Shown in pieces: positions 25,971 through 34,421 of a DNA stretch of 64,000 bases. Below the pieces are notes generated by a model. That model did no database searches, had not been told where the DNA came from, and saw nothing but the letters and a program-made list of their open reading frames with translations. The first letter of the stretch is position 1; each line of letters opens with the position of its first letter. Origin of the DNA: JACPUX01 sp964517465. Lineage in GTDB: Bacteria; Pseudomonadota; Gammaproteobacteria; Burkholderiales; Casimicrobiaceae. The stretch spans positions 1 to 64,000 of the forward strand of contig CAZFEK010000025.1 in the NCBI GenBank assembly GCA_964517465.1, written 5' to 3'. A program made the translations under genes and the position numbers.

Positions 25971-25986
25971 CTTAAAGGACGCTTAA
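25971..25986. promoter_or_regulatory. CTTAA-N6-CTTAA response-regulator box
   Basis: Two CTTAA half-sites separated by six bases lie about 60 bases upstream of the DnrO-like gene. The half-site and spacing resemble PmrA/QseB-type boxes bound by OmpR-family regulators. The same arrangement occurs at 29653-29668, upstream of the cytochrome genes of this region. Confidence 0.6.
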
Positions 25987-25993
25987 GGCTTGC

Positions 25994-27361
25994 TCATGCC
26001 AAAGGCGGCGCGTGCCCGGCGGCGCTTCCGCTTGGGCGAAGAAATTGCAGGCACACGCTCAAGCCCTCGCCCGCCGCTGCGCTCTCCAGGCTGAGCCGCG
26101 CACCGTGCAGATCGGCGATGCGCCGCGCGATCGACAAGCCCAGTCCGCTGCCTTCTTCGCCGCTGCCCAGGCCGCGATGGAAGCGCTCGAAAACGCGCTC
26201 GCGCTCGGCTTCGGGAATGCCCGGGCCGGTGTCGCTGACGGTGAGCCGCGGACCCTCGCCGGAAGCCGTCACGACGACCTGAACCGCGCCGCCCCTGGGC
26301 GTGTAGCGCACGGCGTTGTCCAGCAGGTTGCGCAAGAGCACCTTGAGCAGCAGGGCGTCGCCCGTGGTTGATACCGGTTCGCCGGGGGCGAGTGCCAGTT
26401 CGATATCCTTGCTGGCGGCAAAGGGCGCGATATCGGCGAGTGCCTGCTGCGCCAGGGGCACGAGTTCGACGGGCCGATCGGCCGCGATCGCCGCCTGCGG
26501 GTCCAGCCTGGCCAGCACCAGCAACTGCTCGACCAGGTGCGCGGCGCGGTCAGTGCCGGTCAGCACCTGCTGGAGTGCGTGGCGGCGCTCGGCTTCGGCC
26601 GTGGCGGCCAGCGCCACCTGGGCCTGGGTCTTCACGCCCGCCAGCGGGGTGCGCAGTTCGTGGGCGGCATCGGCGGTGAAGCGGCGCTCCTGTTCCAGAG
26701 ATTGCTTGAGCCGCTCGAACAGCCGATTGAGCGCGACGAGCAGTGGTGACACTTCTTGCGGTGCGTTGCTCGTCGCCAGGGGCGCCAGGTTGTCGGGTGC
26801 GCGCCGGGCCACCTCGCGGGCAAGGCCCGCCAGCGGCGCGAGCCCGGCGCCCACCGCCAGCCAGATGAGCAGTGCCAGGACCGGCAAGGCCAGATACAGC
26901 GGGTGCAGCAGATGACTGGCGACACTCTGCGCCAGTTCGTCACGCACCTCGTATCGCTCGCCGACCAACACCAGGAAGCGCCGGCTTTCATCCCAGCGGC
27001 TAAACAGGCGCCAGCGGCGGCCTTCGAACACGGCGTCGCCAAAACCTTCCGCGGTTTCGAGCAGACGCGCCTGCGGTGCGTTGGCCGAACGCAGCAGCAG
27101 CCGGCCCTGGCGGTCCCAGACCTGGAAGGCGATCTTGCGCTCGTGCTGGTATTGCCGCGGCTCGTCGTGTCGGGACTCGTGCTCGATTTCGTGTTCCAGT
27201 TGGGCGGCGATCAGGCCCGCGGATTGGGCGAGGTGGGCGTCGAGCAGCGCACCGATCTCCTGGCGTGCATCGAAATAGGTGAAGAGCGCCGTGGCCAGCC
27301 AGCCCGCGAGTACCGTGCCGGTGAGCAGCAAGAGCAGGCGTCGGCGCAGCGAGGGTTTCAC
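25994..27361 (-). CDS. Sensor histidine kinase, QseC/PmrB-like
   Basis: A 455-aa inner-membrane kinase. TM1 is near residues 9-28 (LLLLLTGTVLAGWLATALFT) and TM2 near 160-182 (LYLALPVLALLIWLAVGAG), enclosing a periplasmic sensor of about 130 residues. Next come a HAMP-like linker, the H-box FTADAAHELRTPLAGV near 245, the N-box NLLDNAVRYTP, the G1 box DTGPGIP and the G2 box GSGLGLSI. It phosphorylates the regulator encoded just upstream. The GTG start at 27361 overlaps that gene's stop (GTGA); a much longer frame is antisense-like readthrough of the regulator gene. Confidence 0.92.
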   Translation of the reverse strand: MKPSLRRRLLLLLTGTVLAGWLATALFTYFDARQEIGALLDAHLAQSAGLIAAQLEHEIEHESRHDEPRQYQHERKIAFQVWDRQGRLLLRSANAPQARLLETAEGFGDAVFEGRRWRLFSRWDESRRFLVLVGERYEVRDELAQSVASHLLHPLYLALPVLALLIWLAVGAGLAPLAGLAREVARRAPDNLAPLATSNAPQEVSPLLVALNRLFERLKQSLEQERRFTADAAHELRTPLAGVKTQAQVALAATAEAERRHALQQVLTGTDRAAHLVEQLLVLARLDPQAAIAADRPVELVPLAQQALADIAPFAASKDIELALAPGEPVSTTGDALLLKVLLRNLLDNAVRYTPRGGAVQVVVTASGEGPRLTVSDTGPGIPEAERERVFERFHRGLGSGEEGSGLGLSIARRIADLHGARLSLESAAAGEGLSVCLQFLRPSGSAAGHAPPLA

Positions 27362-28023
27362 GGGCTGTCCTTGGCGATCATGTAGCCCACGCCGCGCACC
27401 GTGCGGATCAGCTCGGGTGCCAGCTTGCGGCGCAGATGATGAATGAAGACTTCGACCGCGTTGCTTTCGATTTCCTCGCCCCAGCCGTAGAGCTTCTCTT
27501 CCAGTTGCGCTTTGGACAGCACGCGGCCGGCATTGAGCAGCAGCGCATGCAGCAGGGCGAATTCCCGCGCCGACAATTCCACCGGCCGGCCCTGCCAGGT
27601 GATGCCGCGTGCCGCCGGGTCGAGGCGCAGTGCACCCAAGGCGAGCACGGGTTCGGCCTGGTGGCCCGCGCGGCGCAGCAGCGCACGCAGACGCGCTTGC
27701 AACTCGCCCAGGTCGAAGGGCTTGAGCAAATAGTCGTCCGCGCCGGCATCGAGCCCGGCAATGCGGTCCGCCACGGTGTCGCGCGCGGTCAAAATGAGCA
27801 CCGGCACGGCATTGCGCGCCGCGCGCGCCCGTGCCAGCACCTCCATGCCCGAGAGCCGCGGCAGGCCCAGATCGAGCACCACGGCATCGTAGCTTTCGGT
27901 GGCGAGCGCAGTTTCTGCGGCGCGGCCGTCCTGCACCCAATCGATGGCCAGGCCGGCCTGCGCGAGGCCAGCGCGTATGCCGTCGCCCAGCAGGCGATCG
28001 TCTTCGACGAGCAGAATGCGCAT
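27358..28023 (-). CDS. OmpR-family response regulator, QseB/PmrA-like
   Basis: A 221-aa regulator. Receiver domain residues 1-~120: acidic pair in LVEDDRLLG, phospho-acceptor Asp in YDAVVLDLGLPR near 51, and Lys in YLLKPFDLGE near 101. The C-terminal winged helix (about 125-218) includes ELSAREFALLHALLLNAGRV and VEVFIHHLRRKL. It is followed by its kinase with a 4-base overlap. The QseB/PmrA affinity fits the CTTAA-N6-CTTAA boxes upstream of the cytochrome operon and the DnrO-like gene, predicting autoregulation of the whole block. Confidence 0.93.
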   Translation of the reverse strand: MRILLVEDDRLLGDGIRAGLAQAGLAIDWVQDGRAAETALATESYDAVVLDLGLPRLSGMEVLARARAARNAVPVLILTARDTVADRIAGLDAGADDYLLKPFDLGELQARLRALLRRAGHQAEPVLALGALRLDPAARGITWQGRPVELSAREFALLHALLLNAGRVLSKAQLEEKLYGWGEEIESNAVEVFIHHLRRKLAPELIRTVRGVGYMIAKDSP

Positions 28024-28109
28024 GCCGGAATATTAGCGCGGATTTCCCGCCGCGGCGGCGCCACCGCGGCCTGAGCAAGCGCTTGCGCCGCGCGGCCCGG
28101 CCGCGGCGC

Positions 28110-28715
28110 TCAACGCGCGAGCCACCAGACCGCGAGCCCAGTCCAGGCCAGCAGGCTCATTGCCGCGAGAAAACGCGGGCGCGGGAGTGCTTCCTCGGCG
28201 CGGCCATGCTTGCGGCCGGTGACCATGGACCAGACGAGATTCTCGCGGTGCGCGACGCTGCCCGCCACGACCCCCAAGAGATGGACAGCCACGACCGCCA
28301 GCATCAGCCCGGCGAGAAATTCATGCGCTTCCTCGAGTCCGTGGCCGCCCAGTTCCTGGTAGGTGGCCCAGCCGCTGGCGCCACTGGCCAGCGCCAGCCC
28401 GAGCAGCAGCAGGATGGCCCAGCCGGCGGCGGGGTTGTGGCCGGTGTAGTGGGCCGGCGAACGTTGCAGCAATTGCCGCAAATAGCCCAGCGCCTGCGCG
28501 GGGCCCCGCACGAAGTCGGTAAAGCGTGCATGGCGGCTGCCGATCAGACCCCACAGCAAACGGTAGGCCGCGACCGCGATCACCGTACTTCCGGCGAACA
28601 CGTGCACCAGGCGCCAGCGTTCGCTGTCGCCGGTGACCCAGGCCAAGGCAAAGCCGGCCACCATCAGCCAGTGCCCCAGGCGCACGGGCAAATCCCAGAC
28701 CAGAATCTTTTTCAT
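28110..28715 (-). CDS. Cytochrome b/b6-type membrane protein
   Basis: A 201-aa integral membrane cytochrome of the hydrogenase/cytochrome b561-like family with four or five membrane spans. Candidate haem ligands: His in RLGHWLMVAG, HVFAGSTVIA, EAHEFLAGLML and VVAVHLLGVVAG. It probably passes electrons between the quinone pool and the two c-type cytochromes encoded just upstream. ATG 28715 overlaps the stop of the diheme cytochrome gene (ATGA). A longer frame to 28841 is not supported. Confidence 0.87.
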   Translation of the reverse strand: MKKILVWDLPVRLGHWLMVAGFALAWVTGDSERWRLVHVFAGSTVIAVAAYRLLWGLIGSRHARFTDFVRGPAQALGYLRQLLQRSPAHYTGHNPAAGWAILLLLGLALASGASGWATYQELGGHGLEEAHEFLAGLMLAVVAVHLLGVVAGSVAHRENLVWSMVTGRKHGRAEEALPRPRFLAAMSLLAWTGLAVWWLAR

Positions 28716-29197
28716 CGCAGCTCCTTTGGTTCGGTTGCCGAGCTCGGCAGCACGATCTCGCTTTCGCGAAAGCTGCCCGCTTCGGCGCGGATGTGGCAGG
28801 CCGCGCAGTTGGCCGGCGTCTTCACGCGGGGGTCGCGCCAAACCTGTTCGCGGATCTGGCGGTGCTCGCGGCGGAACCAGACGCTGGAAGTCAGCCTCGG
28901 CGGATCGGATGCGGCGACCATTTGACTGCGGCTTGCCCCGTTGCGCAGGAGGAAGGCTTCGATATCGCGGCGGGTGGTTTCATCGAGTGTGGCGTTGTCG
29001 CCGTAATGCCGCTCGAGCGAGTTCATCACGCGCTTCCAATCGGGCGCGGTGAGTAAGCGCGGCGAAAAAGGCAAGTGGCAACTCCCGCATTCGGTCTTGA
29101 ACGAGGGCGGGGCATCGGCGGGCAGGGGCAGCGTGTCGGCATGGGCGGGCCCGGCCATCGCCAGGACCAGTGCCGCCAGCGCGAGCGGGAGCTTCAT
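28712..29197 (-). CDS. Periplasmic diheme cytochrome c
   Basis: A 161-aa exported protein. The signal peptide is residues 1-21 (LALAALVLAMAGPAHA). Two haem-attachment motifs are present, CGSCH near residue 39 and CAACH near 134. Length and motif positions fit the small diheme cytochrome c (DHC) family. It overlaps both neighbours by ATGA junctions, so translation is coupled with the DUF1924 and cytochrome b genes. The electron donor and acceptor are not known. Confidence 0.88.
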   Translation of the reverse strand: MKLPLALAALVLAMAGPAHADTLPLPADAPPSFKTECGSCHLPFSPRLLTAPDWKRVMNSLERHYGDNATLDETTRRDIEAFLLRNGASRSQMVAASDPPRLTSSVWFRREHRQIREQVWRDPRVKTPANCAACHIRAEAGSFRESEIVLPSSATEPKELR

Positions 29198-29601
29198 CTT
29201 GCCTCCGACACGAAAGCGATGAAGTCGGCCTTTTCGGCCGCGCTGCATTCGCGGCCCAGCACCTCGGTGCAGTTGCGGCGAAACCACTTCTCCACTTTGG
29301 CGGGGTCGCTGAAGCGCGTGGCCTCGGTCCGCGGGGCGAGCGGCTGGATGGTCTTGCCGGTGACCGAGTGGCGGCCAAGCTGCGCCGGGTGGTCGGTGTG
29401 ACAGCTGCTGCATGCCGGCATTTGCGCGGAAATGCCAAAGCGCTTGGCGAAGAAGACCGCCCCGCGCTCCGCCGAAGCCTGGAAGCCGGGGGCGAGGCGC
29501 GCAGCCTGACCGGTGTAAGATTCAGCCAGATCACGCGGCGTCACCGACCATGCGGCAGTCGCGACGGTCAGCAGGAGTGTCAGCAACAAGGGGACTTTCA
29601 C
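29194..29601 (-). CDS. DUF1924-type monoheme cytochrome c
   Basis: A 135-aa exported protein with a signal peptide (LLLTLLLTVATAAWS) and one haem motif, CSSCH near residue 64. The context PACSSCHTDHPAQLGRHSVT then GKTIQPLAP is typical of the DUF1924 family, which regularly accompanies a diheme cytochrome c and a cytochrome b. It is the first gene of the minus-strand operon that continues through both cytochromes and probably the two-component system. A CTTAA-N6-CTTAA box lies 52 bases upstream. Confidence 0.88.
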   Translation of the reverse strand: MKVPLLLTLLLTVATAAWSVTPRDLAESYTGQAARLAPGFQASAERGAVFFAKRFGISAQMPACSSCHTDHPAQLGRHSVTGKTIQPLAPRTEATRFSDPAKVEKWFRRNCTEVLGRECSAAEKADFIAFVSEAR

Positions 29602-29652
29602 AATGGTTTCCTTCTCGAAGTGGACCAGGCGCCCGCACTTTGCGCGCCTTGG

Positions 29653-29668
29653 CTTAAGGGGAGCTTAA
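29653..29668. promoter_or_regulatory. CTTAA-N6-CTTAA response-regulator box
   Basis: CTTAAGGGGAGCTTAA lies between the DUF1924 cytochrome gene (start 29601, minus) and the alpha/beta hydrolase gene (start 29742, plus). It matches the box at 25971-25986 in half-site and spacing. Likely bound by the regulator encoded at 27358. Confidence 0.62.
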
Positions 29669-29741
29669 GCGGGATGCCCGCGCGCACACGACGAAATGGA
29701 GAGGGGCGCCCGAGGGAACTTGGCGCGCGCGATTCGGGCGC

Positions 29742-30713
29742 ATGAACACCATCATCAAGGCAGCCCTTTTGCTCTTCGGCATAGCCCTGGTCACGGCGGC
29801 TCTGGTCAGCACCTGGAGCTTCCGGCGCGCAATGGCGGACGCCGACGCTCGGCTTGCCGGCAAGAGCACCGTGATCGCCTCGCCCTTTGGCCCGATCGAG
29901 TTCAGTCAGGGTGGTGCGGGGCCGCCGGTGCTGGTGATTCACGGCAGCGGCGGGGGCTTCGATCAGGGCGAGCTGATGGTCCGCGCCGTGTTGGGTCCGG
30001 GCTACCGCTGGATCGCGCCCTCGCGTTTTGGTTACCTGCGTTCGAGTGTTCCGCAGGGCGCGAGCTTCGACGATCAGGCGCACGCCTTTGCCTACTTGCT
30101 AGACCAGGTGGGCATCGAGCGCGTAGCGGTCGTGACCTTCTCGCACGGCGGGCCTTCGGCGCTCTTGTTCGCCGCCCTGCATCCGGAACGCGTGACTTCC
30201 CTCACGCTCATTTCCGCCGGTGTGGCCGCAACCGCCGCCGCGGAGCAGTCTACCGCCAACCGCAAGGGCGACGCCTTGGTGCGCATCTTTGAGCAGGACT
30301 GGCTGTATTGGAGCTTGACCCAGCTTTTCCGGGGTCAGTTCATGGCGCTCATGGGCGCGAGCGAGGAAGTGATTGCCGCGCTCACTCCCGAGCAGCGTTC
30401 CCTGGTCGATGCCGTCATCGACGACATGAACCCCGCCTCGCGCCGTGCCGCCGGCGCCGCTTTCGATAACCGCGCCGCCATGCCCAATGAACGCATCGCC
30501 GCCATCCGCGCTCCCACGCTCATCCTGCACGCCCGGGACGACAGCTTGCAGATCTTCCAGAACGCCGAGTTCGCCGCCCGTCACATCCCGGGCGCGCGCT
30601 TGATCGCCTTTGATCGGGGCGGACACCTGCTATTCAGCGTCGAGCGGGAGCGAATTCGGCGGGAAGTCGAGAGGCATCTGGGTGAGCATTCTTCGAGATT
30701 TCAGGGAGGTTGA
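29742..30713 (+). CDS. Alpha/beta hydrolase, membrane-anchored
   Basis: A 323-aa protein with an N-terminal hydrophobic anchor (IIKAALLLFGIALVTAALVS). The fold is clear: oxyanion-hole region VLVIHGSGGGFDQG near residue 63, nucleophile elbow VVTFSHGGPSALL (G-x-S-x-G variant F-S-H-G-G) near 132, an Asp in LILHARDDSLQI near 262, and His in FDRGGHLLFSVE near 293. Probably an extracytoplasmic esterase or lipase; the substrate is unknown. It diverges from the cytochrome operon, and the regulatory box between them could serve both. Confidence 0.85.
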   Translation: MNTIIKAALLLFGIALVTAALVSTWSFRRAMADADARLAGKSTVIASPFGPIEFSQGGAGPPVLVIHGSGGGFDQGELMVRAVLGPGYRWIAPSRFGYLRSSVPQGASFDDQAHAFAYLLDQVGIERVAVVTFSHGGPSALLFAALHPERVTSLTLISAGVAATAAAEQSTANRKGDALVRIFEQDWLYWSLTQLFRGQFMALMGASEEVIAALTPEQRSLVDAVIDDMNPASRRAAGAAFDNRAAMPNERIAAIRAPTLILHARDDSLQIFQNAEFAARHIPGARLIAFDRGGHLLFSVERERIRREVERHLGEHSSRFQGG

Positions 30714-30740
30714 TTTCTCTTGGAGTCGAAGTTATCTGCA

Positions 30741-30923
30741 ATGGCCCTTCACTCAAGCCGGTTCATCATGATGAGCCGCCTCGCGTTACTCGGGACCCTG
30801 TTCGGCCTCTCCTCTAGCCCACTCGCCGGGCCAGTCACCGGCAACGGCGAGATCAAGACCGAAACGCGCGCCGGCAAGGAGTTCAATGCCGTCCGGAGAG
30901 CCCCAGAGAGCCAAAGAGAACCA
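30741..30923 (+). pseudogene. Truncated DUF2807-like exported protein
   Basis: The first ~60 residues of an exported protein remain: a signal peptide (LALLGTLFGLSSSPLAGP) followed by VTGNGEIKTETRAGKEFNAV, which resembles the start of DUF2807 'head GIN domain' proteins. Homology ends at NAV, about 25 codons before the second RAYT copy begins, and the frame then runs into the element. The rest of the gene is missing. Confidence 0.6.
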
Positions 30924-31510
30924 AAGGGGCCGGGCTCGCCTTTCCGCGTTGCTGGCCGTTCCTTGCCTCATACCGGCAATTCACCCTGCCCCGCCGCAGC
31001 CCCGTCAGCATCGGCTTTTCCTAGTCGCGTCCTGCCGCGTGGCCTTACTTCCCGCCGCTCGCCCACCAGGGCCTCGATCTGGGCATAAAAGCGCTTGTTC
31101 CCCAGCGGCTGGTTCTGGTTCAAGGCCAGGTCTCGGCCTGGATGAGGGAGTACTTCTAGCGGCTGTCCCACAGCGTGCTGGTGCGCCGGTAGCTGGTATT
31201 GATGTACTGACCGTAACGCCGGCCCAAGGCGATGATGATGCGCGGCACGGCCTCGGCCTTGGCGGGTTTCAGCAGCAAGTGCACGTGGTTGGTCATGAGG
31301 GCATAGGCATGGAGCATGCCGCCTTCCCTCTTTAGTGCTTCGCCCAGCCAGTGAAGGTAGGTTTGGTAGTCCTCTTCGCCAAAGGAGCACGGCTCGCGAT
31401 GGTGGCCCCGCTGAACGATGTGCAGCGGCACGTCATCGAGGTGGATTCGGGGGCGGCGGGGCATGATGGCCACACTTCAGCTGAAATGTTCGAGCGTGGC
31501 CCCTTTCACC
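30924..31510 (-). mobile_element. RAYT-type transposase element remnant, copy 2
   Basis: Same length, orientation and, as far as I compared, same sequence as 24138-24724, exactly 6786 bases away. Encodes the same broken transposase. Its left end follows a truncated DUF2807-like gene; its right end lies 30 bases from the stop of the exported DUF5648-type gene. Confidence 0.85.
30968..31473 (-). pseudogene. REP-associated tyrosine transposase (RAYT), broken
   Basis: Carries the same 105-residue frame ending in TLWDSR and the same out-of-frame C-terminal fragment as copy 1, including the identical nonsense codon and deletion. The copy was therefore duplicated after the gene was already inactive, or moved by another transposase or by recombination. 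Confidence 0.83.
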
Positions 31511-31540
31511 CTTTCAACTGCAATCGCCTCCCCCCTCGAC

Positions 31541-33421
31541 TTACGACAGCGGCGGGCTGGGAGGCGAAGTGCAAAACACCGTGCCTTCCCCTCGCCACCC
31601 TTGCACTTGCATGGTTTGGTACAGCACCGCGTCGGTGAGGTAGCGATGGTTGGAGTCGTTCTGGGCAAAACGCAGGTTGTAAACCCGATAAACCGGCAGC
31701 GTGCCGCTGGGACATTGCTCGGGCGCAGTGAGGCTGGCGAGGCGAAAGACCTCGCCGCTTTCGAACACCCAGCCGCGGTCCTGCTTCACCGCCTCGCATT
31801 CACCAGGATCAATGGTGTAGAAGTGCGAGTTCGGGCCATAGGCTTGGCCGGTTGCGGGGTTGAGGTTCTGGTTGCCATAGAAGCGACACACCGGCGCATT
31901 GCCCCCGGTTTTGAAGCGCTCGCCGGTGCGCTGCCAGCCAGGCCCGGCGCCACCCGAAGCGATGAATCTCTTTTCCGCGGGGCTCGCGGTGATGAAATAG
32001 TGGTTGAGCCCGGTGTTATAAAACTCCGCCACCAGCGCCGGCGAATCGCTGGCCGCCGCAGCCGCATCGCCCGGCTGGTATTGGCAATCGGCGCTGCCAT
32101 CATGCCATTCCAGGCCATAACCGTTGCGGGCGATTTGGCACAAGGCGCCAATGCGCTCGGCGGCGGGCCCCTTGGCGATGGCGCTGGAGACGAGCTGAAC
32201 GATGGCGTCGAGGTTTGCCACCGCCGGGTAACCCGCTCGCGGCAGCACCGGGCCGGCAGCAGAATAACCGCGTACCCTCACCCATTCCGCAATCTCCCGC
32301 ATCGCCAGGCGTATGGCGTTCTCTGAGCGCTCCGGCACTTCTTCCTGCCCGCTTTCCGGATAATGCAATAGAACGTGCGCCATGGTGCCGCAAATGTCGG
32401 GGTAGAAGAGGTAATAATCGGCGCTGCTGTTGGGTGTCCCCTCGCCTTGCCATGTCGTTCCTATGCTCGCATGGTCGGAGCAAAAGTGGTGGGATAGCCG
32501 ATCGCCCAGCGAATGCAAATAGATGCCCAGTGCCTCCAGCGTGCCGGTTTTGCTGCTGTAGCTGCGGTCGAAACACGCGTTGCGATCGGTGCAATCGCTC
32601 CCCGCCGAACTGCTCCGCGCGACCCGCTGCCATTCGAGCGGCGAAATCTGAGGCTGACGGGCGTCGACGATGTCATTGGGTCCGGCCAGGAGCGGCAAGT
32701 CGTAGTACAAGGTCTTGGCGTTGCCATCGCCAAAACAAGAGCCGGTCACTCCGCTGCCGGCCGTCAACCCGAATTCGCAAAGCTCGGTCTGTGCCCCAAA
32801 AGCCCAGGCGCGCAAATGATTGAGCGGCCGCTCGGTGGAGGGAAACGCCGCCGTCGCCCCGCCACTGGGCGTGTAGACCAAAGTGGACGTGGTTTCGCTG
32901 CCGCTGCCCCGAAACCATGGCACGAAATGCAGCCAAAACCCGTTGGTGGAAAAATTGGTGCGCCGCACACCCAAGATATCGTCGGACATTGCCAGAACGT
33001 TCTGGCCGCCGGCATCGTAATGCCGGTATTGCCCGAAGTCCGTGGCGGCGTCAAAGACCGCGAGCTTGCGCGCATCCGAGAGGCTCATACCCTGCAAGCG
33101 CGCCAACAGGTACACGACGTCGAAGTGCAGGCTGTTGCGCGCGTGCAGCGTTTCCAGCACCGCCGCGTCGACATAAGTCAGCGCGCCCTGCGCCACACAG
33201 GCCCCGGCAGGCGTGTTGCCATTAGGGCTGTCCTTACATTGCAAGTCCCAGCAATTGAAAGGCTTGGGATCCAGCGGCCCGCTTTGCGCCGCAGGGTCTT
33301 GATAAGCCCAGCACAGGTCCTCCGAGAAAGCCCAGGAAGCCCCAGGCGCGGTTGCTCCGAACGCAATGGCCAGCACAACGAGCCAGACTGGCTTCGGCAA
33401 TGAGCGCGCAAAGGCGGTCAT
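31541..33421 (-). CDS. Exported protein with C-terminal DUF5648-like domain
   Basis: A 626-aa protein with a signal peptide (WLVVLAIAFGATAPGASWA). The N-terminal ~420 residues contain LHFDVVYLLARLQGMSLSDA and LHSLGDRLSHHFCSDHASIG, whose clustered His/Asp could bind metal as in DUF6765-like proteins. The C-terminal ~170 residues repeat an F/Y-rich motif, FYNTGLNHYFITASPAEKRF and SHFYTIDPGECEAVKQD, typical of DUF5648, a domain found on surface and tail proteins. ATG 33421 is preferred because GGGAGAAG precedes it. It follows an rhs remnant on the same strand. Function unknown. Confidence 0.72.
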   Translation of the reverse strand: MTAFARSLPKPVWLVVLAIAFGATAPGASWAFSEDLCWAYQDPAAQSGPLDPKPFNCWDLQCKDSPNGNTPAGACVAQGALTYVDAAVLETLHARNSLHFDVVYLLARLQGMSLSDARKLAVFDAATDFGQYRHYDAGGQNVLAMSDDILGVRRTNFSTNGFWLHFVPWFRGSGSETTSTLVYTPSGGATAAFPSTERPLNHLRAWAFGAQTELCEFGLTAGSGVTGSCFGDGNAKTLYYDLPLLAGPNDIVDARQPQISPLEWQRVARSSSAGSDCTDRNACFDRSYSSKTGTLEALGIYLHSLGDRLSHHFCSDHASIGTTWQGEGTPNSSADYYLFYPDICGTMAHVLLHYPESGQEEVPERSENAIRLAMREIAEWVRVRGYSAAGPVLPRAGYPAVANLDAIVQLVSSAIAKGPAAERIGALCQIARNGYGLEWHDGSADCQYQPGDAAAAASDSPALVAEFYNTGLNHYFITASPAEKRFIASGGAGPGWQRTGERFKTGGNAPVCRFYGNQNLNPATGQAYGPNSHFYTIDPGECEAVKQDRGWVFESGEVFRLASLTAPEQCPSGTLPVYRVYNLRFAQNDSNHRYLTDAVLYQTMQVQGWRGEGTVFCTSPPSPPLS

Positions 33422-33637
33422 ATCTTCTCCCATCGGTTGAGTTTGTTCGCCGGCTCGCCGGGCATTCCTGTCTGGTGCAGATCGGCTCGGTTACCCGATT
33501 TTGTTAACGAAGCGGATAGCGAAAACTTGAGCCCAGGGAGACTGTTCTGGTGCAGACGCCCCGGAGAAAAGCGCGAATCTGCAAAGTCGGGCGAGTGAAA
33601 AATAAGCGTCCAGCCGTCCCACCTTGCCCCGCTAGAC

Positions 33638-33829
33638 CTACCCCTGGGTGCTCTCCCGCAGGGGCAGGAGTTCGTCAATGCGCCGGTTGGGCCAGGTGGG
33701 TAGGCACTCCAGCGTTTGCTTAACCCCGGAATCGGGGTCGTTGATGGCCAGCGGCTGGCCTGCCGCGCCAATTGTCGCGCTCGCAAAGGCGCAAAGCGCG
33801 AGCCGGAGGACGGCGAGGTCTTGACGCAG
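33638..33829 (-). pseudogene. rhs 5' remnant, copy D
   Basis: In the minus-strand frame ending at TAG 33638, LRLALCAFASATIGAAGQPL is followed by AINDPDSGVKQTL, a degenerate version of the signal peptide plus LAVNDPANT junction seen in the other rhs remnants. After that it runs into an unrelated tail (TWPNRRIDELLPLRES), so only about 40 residues are rhs-related. Two copies of a 23-base unit (TTGGTGGTTTGACCCCGATT...) lie upstream at 33860-33905. Confidence 0.6.
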
Positions 33830-33859
33830 GCGGCGGCTAAAGGTCGCAGCGGAAAATTA

Positions 33860-33905
33860 TTGGTGGTTTGACCCCGATTTGCTTGGTGGTTTGACCCCGA
33901 TTTGT
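33860..33905. repeat. 23-bp tandem repeat upstream of rhs remnant D
   Basis: Two adjacent copies of TTGGTGGTTTGACCCCGATT plus TGC/TGT, located exactly where the other rhs remnants carry short tandem repeats. It also marks the border with the transglutaminase-like fragment. Confidence 0.75.
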
Positions 33906-33908
33906 TCC

Positions 33909-34266
33909 CTGCGTGCCAAACCCTTGCGGCGCTCACGGTTTGTGCGCCCCCCACCCAGTTCATGACCTTCTCGGCGGGCACGTCGATGACGCCATAAACG
34001 TAGCGGGCGGGGATGTTCGAGGCGCGGAGCAGCGCCAGGGTGAGGCTGGCGATGTGAGTCTCCCCCGCATGGATGCGGGGGCTTCCTCGCCACGAGCCAG
34101 AACGGAGGCTGGCGCCTCCGAACTGAGGATCTGTCTCGCTCACCCCGCCATCAATGGCGGGGCTTGCGCTCGACCCTTGGTCAAAGGCGTTGCCCGCGCG
34201 TTTGTCGAAGGTGTCTTGGGCGCCTTGGGCGGAGCCGTAGGTGGGCAGGAGCTGGGTAATGCCCTT
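33909..34266 (-). pseudogene. Transglutaminase-like rhs fragment with inserted element
   Basis: The frame reads KGITQLLPTYGSAQGAQDTF, then DKRAGNAFDQ, then a 42-residue insert, then ASLTLALLRASNIPARYVYG and VMNWVGGAQTV. Removing the insert restores GNAFDQ-ASLTLALLRA, which lines up with GNAWDQASLLIALLRA of the large Rhs protein. It is thus the N-terminal transglutaminase-like module of another rhs gene, cut at both ends. Like the full-length gene it has Ala where transglutaminases have the catalytic Cys. Confidence 0.75.
34051..34176 (-). mobile_element. 126-bp IS200/IS605-end-like palindromic element, copy 2
   Basis: Nearly identical to 9971-10096, with perfect hairpins here: CCCCGCCATTGATGGCGGGG near the start and CCCCCGCATCCATGCGGGGG near the end (minus strand), ending GAGACTCAC. 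It follows GACCA in both locations and causes no visible target duplication, as expected for IS200/IS605-type insertion. The insert is again 42 codons in the same frame. Confidence 0.75.
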
Positions 34267-34421
34267 TGGGGGCCTGCAGCCCCGGTCAGCTGCGCCGGCT
34301 CCCCCGCTAAGTGAAGGGTTTGGAGAAATGGCCACCGGCGACTGGTTTCGCCTGCCGAAATGCAGGCAGTCTTGCTGCGTACGGCAATTGGCCGTATGAT
34401 GCCCGCCAGGAGGACCACACC

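Noticed and set aside
25994..28078. Reading the sensor kinase as a 694-aa protein
   Set aside because: The extra N-terminal part is the response-regulator gene read in the wrong frame; the kinase starts at GTG 27361 in a GTGA overlap.
24724..30923. The truncated genes on the inner edges of the RAYT copies being two halves of one gene
   Set aside because: The 30741 fragment looks like a DUF2807 N-terminus and the 24724 fragment does not resemble the rest of that family, so a single interrupted gene is not supported.
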